From an uncultured Alphaproteobacteria bacterium (GTDB lineage Bacteria; Pseudomonadota; Alphaproteobacteria; Sphingomonadales; Sphingomonadaceae): a stretch of DNA of 12,921 bases. Under the pieces are notes generated by a model, which saw nothing but the letters and a program-made list of their open reading frames with translations, was not told the DNA's origin and did not search any database. The position numbers were made by a program, and so were the translations under genes. This document shows positions 7,563-12,921 of this stretch, piece after piece. The first letter of the stretch is position 1; each line of letters starts with the position of its first letter. The stretch spans positions 1 through 12,921 of the forward strand of contig CAJAHV010000360.1 of assembly GCA_903939555.1 (NCBI GenBank). Direction: 5' to 3'.

Positions 7563-8473
7563 TGGCTGGACAGGCTGCCGGAAACGCGAATCGCAAGGCG
7601 AGCGGCAAAGCGATTGTGCGCGCGCCACGGGAAATCACCCATGAAGGTTTTCTGACCCACCGGCGCAGCCGCTGGTTGAAGATCGCGCTGTTCCTGTCAG
7701 CGCTGGCGATCGCCGTCTATATTTTCACCGATCCGCAGCCGCGGGCGAACGGCGGTAGCGTCGCAGGCTATGCGCTCGGCACCATCGGCGCGCTGCTGAT
7801 CGTCTGGCTCAGCCTTATCGGGCTGCGGAAGCGCATCATTACTAGCAAGCCCTATTCATTGAAGGGCTGGACGTCGGCGCATGTCTATCTGGGCTTGTCG
7901 CTGATCGTTATCGGCACGCTGCACACCGGCTTCCAGCTTGGCTGGAACGTCCACAGCGCCGCCTATGTGCTGATGATGATCGTCATCCTTTCGGGCATCT
8001 ACGGCATCATCGTTTACGGGAGGCTACCCGGAAAGCTCAGCGCCAACCGTCAGGAAGCCACCCAGCCACAGATGCTCGAAGCGATCCGTGCGCTCGATCG
8101 GCAGCTCGATACCGCAGCGCAGCCGCTCGGCAAGGACGAAGCCGACCTGGTGCGGGTGAGCCTTGAACAGACCGATATCGGCGGCAATCTGTGGCAGCGG
8201 CTGACCGGCCAGCAGCCGAATTGCGGCACCGCAAAGGCGCGCGATGCCATTCAGGCGCTGGTCAACCAGCAGATGCGTACCGTCAAACCCGACCCGCGGT
8301 TGACCCAAATACTGTTCCTTCTCGAACGCAAGAGCGCCGCGTTGGCCCAGGCGCGCCGCCACATCCGCATGAAGACCCAGCTTGAAATCTGGCTCTACCT
8401 GCATGTGCCGGCGACCTTTGCGCTGCTTGCGGCGCTGATCGCCCATATCCTCAGCGTCTTCCTGTACTGGTGA
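7562..8473 (+). CDS. Membrane diheme cytochrome b-like protein with two HX13H pairs
   Basis: A 303-residue inner-membrane protein that I cannot assign to a named family. Five membrane helices are visible at about 41-56, 66-88, 105-125, 131-153 and 277-301. The basic N-terminus (1-40) and the RKRIITSK loop (89-96) place these parts in the cytoplasm, so the soluble segment of about 120 residues (154-275) is also cytoplasmic and the C-terminus is periplasmic. Helix 3 has H107 and H121; helix 5 has H281 and H295. Both are HX13H pairs in helices of the same orientation, which would bind an inner heme b (H107/H281) and an outer heme b (H121/H295), as in ferric-reductase/NOX and cytochrome b proteins. 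It has no FAD or NAD domain of its own; that function is in the preceding gene. The start shares one base with the upstream stop, implying coupled translation. The cytoplasmic loop is a candidate docking site for the ferredoxin module. The heme assignment is inferred from spacing. Confidence 0.85.
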   Translation: MAGQAAGNANRKASGKAIVRAPREITHEGFLTHRRSRWLKIALFLSALAIAVYIFTDPQPRANGGSVAGYALGTIGALLIVWLSLIGLRKRIITSKPYSLKGWTSAHVYLGLSLIVIGTLHTGFQLGWNVHSAAYVLMMIVILSGIYGIIVYGRLPGKLSANRQEATQPQMLEAIRALDRQLDTAAQPLGKDEADLVRVSLEQTDIGGNLWQRLTGQQPNCGTAKARDAIQALVNQQMRTVKPDPRLTQILFLLERKSAALAQARRHIRMKTQLEIWLYLHVPATFALLAALIAHILSVFLYW

Positions 8474-8477
8474 TGTC

Positions 8478-10463
8478 ATGAGCTTTGTTGTCCGCCAAAT
8501 CGCGAAACGTGCCGATGGGGGTGATATCATCCGCACCCGCACACTTGATAACGCCGAAATCACGGTCGGTCGTGGCACCGATTGCGATATTCAACTCGCC
8601 GATCTCGGCGTCATGCTGCGCCATGCCCGCCTGCTGCAATTGTCGGATGGCACGGTCGCGGTCGAAGCTACCGGCGGCATCCCGCTCGAGATCGGCGGCA
8701 AATTCGTCAATCGCGCCGATCTCGCCGTGGCCGACGAACCAGCGATCAATATCGCCAGCCATCGGCTGACCCTGACCAAGGGCGACGCGCCGGGCGAGAT
8801 CGCCATTACCGCCGAACGCGTCATCGCCGCCACCGATGCCGCCGATGCCGCGTCGGAAACCGGTATCTTCTCGCTCAGGGAAACCATGCCGTCAAAGCGT
8901 GGGCTGGCTTGGGTGCTTGCCGGGCTGGTGCTGATCATCGGGCTGGCGCTGCCCCTGTTCATGATGGGCGCCAATGATCTGCCGGCCGACATGGTTGCCG
9001 CCGCGGCCCGCCCCGAAGGTGTAAGCGGGGCCGGCAAGCTGGTCCCCTCCCTCGGCGGCGATGATGTAAAGAAAGCCGGCTACAGCGCCGACATGGTGTG
9101 GACCTCGGGTCCGCTGTCGACCGCGCATGCCGGCCTGTCGAACAAGTGCGGCGCCTGCCACACGCAGCCGTTCGTTTCGGTCACCGACAGCGCCTGTGTA
9201 TCGTGCCACAAGCCCGATGCCACGCCGGATCACGCCAGCGCCGATCGCATGGCAACCGGCCGGCTGCCTGCCGGCGGTTTCGAAGCGGGCATCCACAAGG
9301 GGTTGAACCTGCCTGAAGGCCGCTGCGCTTCGTGCCACAAGGAACATGAAGGCCCGCGCGGCGCGCTGATGGTTGCTGCCAGCTTCTGCACTGATTGCCA
9401 CACCGGCCTGTCCGGGCGGCTGAAGAACACCAAAATCACCAATGTGCCGAACTGGGAAGACCATCCGCAGTTCAAGCCGACGCTGGTGTCGGTCGCGTCG
9501 TTGACCGCGCCGACGTTCGAACGCGTCTCGCTGGCCGACAAGCCGGTGGAGCGGTCCGGTCTCATCTACCCGCATGATATCCACCAGTCGGCGACCAATG
9601 GCGTTGCCAACATGGTGCAGAAACAGGGGCTGGCCGCGGGTGCCAATGGCGCGCTCGCCTGCAATTACTGCCACACCCCCGACAGCGACGGCGTGCGTTT
9701 CAAGCCGATCGAGATGGAAAAGAATTGCGGCGCCTGCCACGATCTTGCCTTTGCCAAGGATGGCGGCATCGTCCGCACCCTGCCGCATGGCAAACCCGAA
9801 CAGGTCGCCGGGATCATCCGCGACTTCTATCTCGGCCAGGCGCTCAGCCCGCGCGCCGGGGTGCAGCGCTTCGCCTTCGAACGCCGCGCACCGGGCAAGC
9901 TGGCTGAAGTCGAACTCGCCGATCTGCGCATCACCAGCACCGGTGAAGCGCGCGCCCGCGGCGATGCCGCGATCGCCCAGATCTTCGGTGCCGATGGCAA
10001 GGCCGGCGGCCTTTGCTCTGATTGCCATGTCGTCAACAACACCGGCGCCCCCAACGCCGCCGAACGCTACACCGTCGCGCCGGTGACGCTGGCCAGCCAT
10101 TACCTGCCCAAGGGCCGCTTCCCGCACAACCAGCACAAGACTTATGACCGCAAGACCGGCGATGCCGCCTGCGTCACCTGTCACAAGGGCGTGATGGTAT
10201 CCAAGGCCTCGACCGATGTGTTGTTGCCCAGCGTCACCCAGTGCCGCGACTGCCACGGCTCGTCGAACGTCGCCACCAATGTCGCCGCCACCTGCAGCAC
10301 CTGTCACGGCTACCATTATGGCGAAGGCGGCCAGGGAGGTGACTTTGCCGGATCGCCGCACCGCAAGCCCGCCAAGCCTGCGACCGTGGCGGCCCGCGCG
10401 TTGCCGGTGAAGCTGGGCTCGGCGGCGCCGGTGGGCGCCAAGGCGCGGCGGGCGGCAGTTTAG
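8478..10463 (+). CDS. FHA-like domain, membrane anchor and periplasmic decaheme c-type cytochrome in one chain
   Basis: A 661-residue protein. Residues 1-110 form an FHA-like beta domain: VGRGTDCDIQL (30-40) with GR at 31-32, and LRHARL with H49. The usual Ser two residues before RH is replaced by Met46/Leu47, so phosphothreonine binding may be lost. One membrane helix (143-162), preceded by KRG, acts as an uncleaved signal anchor with the FHA side in the cytoplasm. The periplasmic part has ten CXXCH motifs starting at C224, C240, C283, C304, C395, C417, C513, C565, C589 and C606. At least 13 other periplasmic histidines (for example 217, 252, 273, 290, 329, 366, 369, 437, 541, 550, 553, 613, 628) could supply distal ligands, so bis-His hemes are possible throughout. 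Two similar sub-blocks start with aromatic-P-H-x-x-H (364 and 548). The tail is basic and Ala/Pro-rich. It starts four bases after the cytochrome b-like gene. It probably exchanges electrons between the membrane hemes and a periplasmic partner. Confidence 0.92.
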   Translation: MSFVVRQIAKRADGGDIIRTRTLDNAEITVGRGTDCDIQLADLGVMLRHARLLQLSDGTVAVEATGGIPLEIGGKFVNRADLAVADEPAINIASHRLTLTKGDAPGEIAITAERVIAATDAADAASETGIFSLRETMPSKRGLAWVLAGLVLIIGLALPLFMMGANDLPADMVAAAARPEGVSGAGKLVPSLGGDDVKKAGYSADMVWTSGPLSTAHAGLSNKCGACHTQPFVSVTDSACVSCHKPDATPDHASADRMATGRLPAGGFEAGIHKGLNLPEGRCASCHKEHEGPRGALMVAASFCTDCHTGLSGRLKNTKITNVPNWEDHPQFKPTLVSVASLTAPTFERVSLADKPVERSGLIYPHDIHQSATNGVANMVQKQGLAAGANGALACNYCHTPDSDGVRFKPIEMEKNCGACHDLAFAKDGGIVRTLPHGKPEQVAGIIRDFYLGQALSPRAGVQRFAFERRAPGKLAEVELADLRITSTGEARARGDAAIAQIFGADGKAGGLCSDCHVVNNTGAPNAAERYTVAPVTLASHYLPKGRFPHNQHKTYDRKTGDAACVTCHKGVMVSKASTDVLLPSVTQCRDCHGSSNVATNVAATCSTCHGYHYGEGGQGGDFAGSPHRKPAKPATVAARALPVKLGSAAPVGAKARRAAV

Positions 10464-10474
10464 CCGCGCCGCCG

Positions 10475-10501
10475 GCGACTGGGGCCGCGGACCCCAGTCG
10501 C
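10475..10501 (+). terminator. Perfect 10-bp hairpin after the decaheme gene, probable terminator of the electron-transfer operon
   Basis: GCGACTGGGG and CCCCAGTCGC pair without mismatch around a 7-base loop (CCGCGGA), starting 12 bases after the TAG. There is no U-run after it (AATTCCAACAG follows), so it is not a textbook intrinsic terminator. It could need Rho, or serve as a 3'-end stabiliser. Confidence 0.6.
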
Positions 10502-10565
10502 AATTCCAACAGTTTGATGTTGGGCAACGCCCGTTGATGTTATTTCCAAAAATCACATGGCCTTT

Positions 10566-10580
10566 GGGGCCTGTGGCCCC
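10566..10580 (-). terminator. GGGGCC-tgt-GGCCCC hairpin, possible terminator for the J-domain gene
   Basis: A perfect 6-bp GC stem with a 3-base loop lies 112 bases beyond the J-domain stop in the leftward direction. Leftward it is followed, after about 13 bases, by a run of five T (minus strand GTGATTTTTGG, around 10546-10556). The distance between stem and T-run is longer than usual, so the call is tentative. Confidence 0.35.
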
Positions 10581-10691
10581 AGCCGCCGGAGACGCTTGCC
10601 GTAGCAGCATGAGTCAGCATCGACCGGCCATTGTATACGGTGCGTGCAAGGGCAGAACCGTGATCGACCAAGTGTCGAAGAACGAACGCGG

Positions 10692-11225
10692 TTACCGTGC
10701 CGCTTTCACCCGCACCGCATCGGCATCGCTCAACACCTGCCACGCTGCCTGGATAGCGCGAAAGCGTTCGGCGGCCTGCGCGCTGGTGCCGGCGACATCG
10801 GGGTGACTGGTCTTGGCGGCGCTGCGCCAGGCGGCCTTGATGGTTTCGATGTCGGCATCGGATTCAAGCCCGAGTACGGTGAGCGCATCCAGTTCGGCGC
10901 GGCTGCGGCTGCCGTCGCCAGTGCCGCCCCATTCCCAATGGGCGGCACGTTTGTAGCTGCGCTGCGCTTCCTCGCTGGCTTCGCGCGCGGTGGCTTCCTC
11001 CGGGGTCAGGCCGGCGAAATAATCCCAGCCGGCGTTGTATTCGGCGGCGTGCGTCTGGCAGAAATACCAGCGTTCGGGGCGGTTGGCGACCTTGGGAGCA
11101 GGGCAGATGCCCGGGTTCGTGCAGCCGTGGCGGTCGCACAGGCGCACTTCGACTGCGGCGCCGCCGCTGCCATAGGGTCGCCAACGCGGAAACCCCCAAT
11201 CATCCTTGCGGCCTGAACGCACCAT
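10692..11225 (-). CDS. J-domain protein (DnaJ-type co-chaperone) with N-terminal Cys cluster
   Basis: A 177-residue cytoplasmic protein. The J-domain is C-terminal (about 112-177): LTVLGLESDADIETIKAAWR, then the Hsp70-activating HPD at 141-143, then a helix ending in AWQVLSDADAV. The N-terminal half starts MVRSGRKDDWGFPRWRPYG, a conserved alphaproteobacterial opening, followed by C30, C35, C41, C56 and H59 (VRLCDRHGC..ICPAP..WYFCQTH), which may bind zinc, and the EYNAGWDYFAGL block. The partner is presumably DnaK, stimulated to hydrolyse ATP; the client is unknown. The start at 11225 is chosen from the family N-terminus, with a GGAG about 13 bases before it. The same frame stays open to an ATG at 11489, but that stretch of 88 codons has no family likeness. 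It is monocistronic as far as visible, convergent with the cytochrome operon and divergent from the transporter gene. Confidence 0.88.
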   Translation of the reverse strand: MVRSGRKDDWGFPRWRPYGSGGAAVEVRLCDRHGCTNPGICPAPKVANRPERWYFCQTHAAEYNAGWDYFAGLTPEEATAREASEEAQRSYKRAAHWEWGGTGDGSRSRAELDALTVLGLESDADIETIKAAWRSAAKTSHPDVAGTSAQAAERFRAIQAAWQVLSDADAVRVKAAR

Positions 11226-11470
11226 TGGCAGTGAAACACTCCGTATTCCCGCGCACTGATCGCGGCGGGAGCCAGACCATACGCATGATTTGACCATTCT
11301 GCCAGACGCGCCGCCGCCGCACTCAGCGCTTGAGGGGGCCATGATGTCGTTCAGCGGGATTGTGTCCATCAGTGCCATCCGGGCGCCGGCTGCATTATCG
11401 CTGCTTTGGTGACGGCTGTGCCGGCGATTGCTGCCGCTTGCGATGGACGTGCGCTTCACGATGAACCACA
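11226..11470. promoter_or_regulatory. Divergent intergenic region between the J-domain and transporter genes
   Basis: 245 bases that should hold promoters for both neighbours. An imperfect hairpin (about 8 bp with one bulged G, loop ACTGAT) lies at 11247-11270 in the J-domain gene's leader. I could not pick out convincing -35/-10 pairs or a known riboswitch core. An in-frame leftward extension of the J-domain frame crosses the whole stretch but has no recognisable protein content. Confidence 0.45.
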
Positions 11471-12718
11471 ATGGCCGATATGCTGTCACTTGTCCTTTCG
11501 CGCCGTTTCGGGCCGATGTTCGCTACCCAGTTTCTGGGCGCCTTCAACGATAATCTGTTCAAGACCGCTTTCATCTTTCTCGTCGCCTTCCATCTCGAGG
11601 CGGATGACCCGGCGGGCGCTGCAACGCTTGCGACAGTGGCCACGGGTGTGTTCATCCTGCCTTTCATGCTGTTTTCGGGGCTGGCCGGTGAAGTCGCCGA
11701 CGCGCGCGACAAGGCGTGGATTGCGAAAGGCGTGAAGCTGGCGGAGATCATCTTCATGGCGCTTGGCGCGGTGGCGATGCTGCTCCAGTCGGTGCCGCTG
11801 GCGTTGGTCGTCATTTTCCTGATGGGTGTGCATTCGACCGTTTTTGGGCCGGTCAAATATGCCATTCTGCCTCAGCATCTGGGCGAAAAAGAGCTGCTGC
11901 TCGGCACCGGGTTGGTCGAGGGGGCAACCTTTGTGGCGATCCTGCTTGGACAGGTAGCGGGCGGTTTGCTGCCGGTAGCCTGGGCCGGGCCGGTGGCGGT
12001 GGCGGTGGCGGTGCTTGGCTGGCTGGCCTCCTGCTTCATCCCGCCGGCGCCGCCGTCGAGCGCGGTGCCGATCGACTGGAACCCGCTGTCTTCGACGCGC
12101 CGCGCGCTTGGCGAAGCTTTCGCCAACGCCGAATTGCGCATTGCGACGATGTGCATCAGCTGGTTCTGGGCGCTGGGCGCGATCTACACGACGCAGTTTG
12201 TGCCGCTTGCCAGGAATGATCTTGGCGGCACCGAAGGCGTGGCGACGCTGTTTCTGACTGCTTTTTCGATTGGCATCGCGCTGGGCTCGGCGGGCGTCAG
12301 CCGGTTGACCGGCGGGCATATCTCGACCCGGCTGGCGCCCTGGGCCGGGTTGGCGATGGCGCTTGCCGGGGCCGATCTGTATTTTTCCGTCGCCGCCTTC
12401 GATGGCCGCGCCGGGAGTGTTAGCACCTTCATCGCCGATCCCCGCGGTTGGCGCGTGCTTGCCGATCTGGCGCTGCTGTCGATCGCCGGCGGAATTTTTT
12501 CCGTCCCGCTATATGGTGTGCTGCAGACGGCGACGAACAGCGCAGGGCGGGCGCGGGCAATCGCTGCCAACAATGTCGTCAATTCGGCATTTCAGGTCGG
12601 TGGCGTGCTCGCCATCGGCGCTGCCATCAACCGCGGGGTCGGCGTGCCGGCGGTCCTGCTCGGTGCCGGGCTGACGGTGCTGCTGCTGTTGCCCCTGCTG
12701 CGCCGGTTGCCACGATAG
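11471..12718 (+). CDS. MFS transporter of the LplT (lysophospholipid flippase) type
   Basis: A 415-residue inner-membrane transporter with about 12 helices. The N-terminus ATQFLGAFNDNLFKTAFIFL (18-37) carries the FNDNLFK signature of LplT and of the MFS half of Aas/LplT fusion proteins. Other family blocks are VFGPVKYAILPQHLGEKELL (124-143), GLVEGATFVAILLGQ (147-161), WFWALGAIY (231-239), FSIGIALGS (265-273) and RARAIAANNVVNSAF (360-374). LplT moves lysophosphatidylethanolamine inward for re-acylation by Aas. Here no acyltransferase domain is attached and none lies in the window, so the substrate is inferred. A GGTGGC hexamer repeat (11992-12013) codes for VAVAVAV within a helix. The ATG at 11471 is chosen because it starts just before the family core; there is no strong ribosome-binding site. 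The stop lies 10 bases from the convergent ruvA stop. Confidence 0.87.
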   Translation: MADMLSLVLSRRFGPMFATQFLGAFNDNLFKTAFIFLVAFHLEADDPAGAATLATVATGVFILPFMLFSGLAGEVADARDKAWIAKGVKLAEIIFMALGAVAMLLQSVPLALVVIFLMGVHSTVFGPVKYAILPQHLGEKELLLGTGLVEGATFVAILLGQVAGGLLPVAWAGPVAVAVAVLGWLASCFIPPAPPSSAVPIDWNPLSSTRRALGEAFANAELRIATMCISWFWALGAIYTTQFVPLARNDLGGTEGVATLFLTAFSIGIALGSAGVSRLTGGHISTRLAPWAGLAMALAGADLYFSVAAFDGRAGSVSTFIADPRGWRVLADLALLSIAGGIFSVPLYGVLQTATNSAGRARAIAANNVVNSAFQVGGVLAIGAAINRGVGVPAVLLGAGLTVLLLLPLLRRLPR

Positions 12719-12728
12719 CAGTCGGCCG

Positions 12729-12921
12729 CTAGCGCGCGCTCCGCCGCAACGCGACACGGATGAGGTCGCTCACCCCGGCACCGTCGCCCCGTTCGGCCCG
12801 GGCTTCGGCGACAGCGCGGCTTGCCTCCATGGGCTTGAAACCCAGGCCGGCGAGCGCGGTCAGCGCATCGGCAATGTCGCCGCCTGTGCTGCCGACCGGC
12901 AACGGTGCGGCGCTGCCCAGC
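12729..12921 (-). CDS. ruvA: Holliday junction DNA helicase subunit RuvA, C-terminal part (partial)
   Basis: The last 63 or so codons of a gene entering from the right edge. The visible protein reads DIADALTALAGLGFKPMEAS, then RAVAEAR..GVSDLIRVALRRSAR and a TAG at 12729-12731. This matches RuvA domain III, the UBA-like bundle that contacts the RuvB motor and controls branch migration, preceded by the flexible Gly/Pro linker (PLPVGSTGG). The junction-binding domains I and II lie outside the window. ruvB does not follow: the next gene in the direction of transcription is the convergent transporter, so ruvB must be elsewhere. The identification rests on a short but characteristic end. Confidence 0.85.
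   Translation of the reverse strand, partial: LGSAAPLPVGSTGGDIADALTALAGLGFKPMEASRAVAEARAERGDGAGVSDLIRVALRRSAR

Larger units (their letters stand above)
10464..10691. other. Convergent intergenic region with several hairpins, no gene seen
   Basis: 228 bases between the stop of the decaheme gene (plus) and the stop of the J-domain gene (minus). It holds a perfect 10-bp inverted repeat (10475-10501), a 6-bp one (CCAACA-gtttga-TGTTGG, 10506-10523), a short GGGC-aac-GCCC (10522-10532), and GGGGCC-tgt-GGCCCC (10566-10580). Small open frames here have no start signals or recognisable content. The region most likely stops transcription from both sides. Confidence 0.6.

Noticed and set aside
6276..7628. 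Minus-strand open frame of 450 codons within the reductase gene
   Set aside because: Shadow of the plus-strand cyclic-nucleotide and ferredoxin domains, whose motifs are intact; no independent protein features.
8892..10610. Minus-strand open frame of 572 codons across the decaheme gene
   Set aside because: Opposite the ten CXXCH motifs, whose codons explain the open frame; its own translation is compositionally odd and unrecognised.
10600..10650. TATACAAT-like element on the minus strand (around 10630) that might drive a small RNA ending at the hairpin near 10566
   Set aside because: No matching -35 at the proper spacing, and it falls in the read-through zone of the J-domain gene; not enough to call an RNA gene.
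11226..11489. 88-codon N-terminal extension of the J-domain protein
   Set aside because: Open by chance. The family starts at MVRSGRKDDWGFPRW, and the extension resembles no known domain and overlaps the start of the transporter gene.
11992..12013. GGTGGC hexamer repeat
   Set aside because: Simple consequence of a Val-Ala run in a membrane helix; in frame with the gene and not a separate element.

Overview
The window is GC-rich, tightly packed bacterial chromosome. The gene content (a CcmF-CcmG-CcmH-CcmI block, a J-domain protein with the DDWGFPRW N-terminus, and ruvA) points to an alphaproteobacterium, probably of the Sphingomonadales. That placement rests on protein family resemblance only. 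No tRNA, rRNA, CRISPR array, insertion sequence or phage gene was seen.

Left part (1-4886, all minus strand): a cytochrome c maturation operon read right to left as ccmF, ccmG/dsbE, ccmH, ccmI, followed by an esterase of the PHB-depolymerase family that runs off the left edge. These proteins carry out heme delivery, apocytochrome reduction and ligation in the periplasm. ccmA, B, C, D and E are not in the window.

Centre (5022-10463, plus strand, divergent from ccmF): the most interesting part, a compact three-gene operon. Gene 1 encodes an 846-residue cytoplasmic protein that fuses a thioredoxin-reductase-like FAD/NAD(P) module, two cyclic-nucleotide-binding domains and a four-cluster [4Fe-4S] ferredoxin module. 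Gene 2 encodes a five-helix membrane protein with two HX13H pairs, the pattern expected for two stacked b hemes. Gene 3 encodes a membrane-anchored protein with a cytoplasmic FHA-like domain and a periplasmic ten-heme (10 CXXCH) domain. Together they look like an electron wire NAD(P)H <-> FAD <-> four FeS <-> two heme b <-> ten heme c, with nucleotide-second-messenger and FHA domains on the cytoplasmic side. I know of no described system with this composition. Its ten c-type hemes would need the Ccm machinery encoded next door.

Right part (10464-12921): a hairpin-rich convergent intergenic region, a J-domain co-chaperone gene (minus), a 245-bp divergent intergenic region, an LplT-like MFS transporter (plus), and the 3' end of ruvA (minus) entering from the right edge. 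These look like ordinary housekeeping genes not tied to the central operon.
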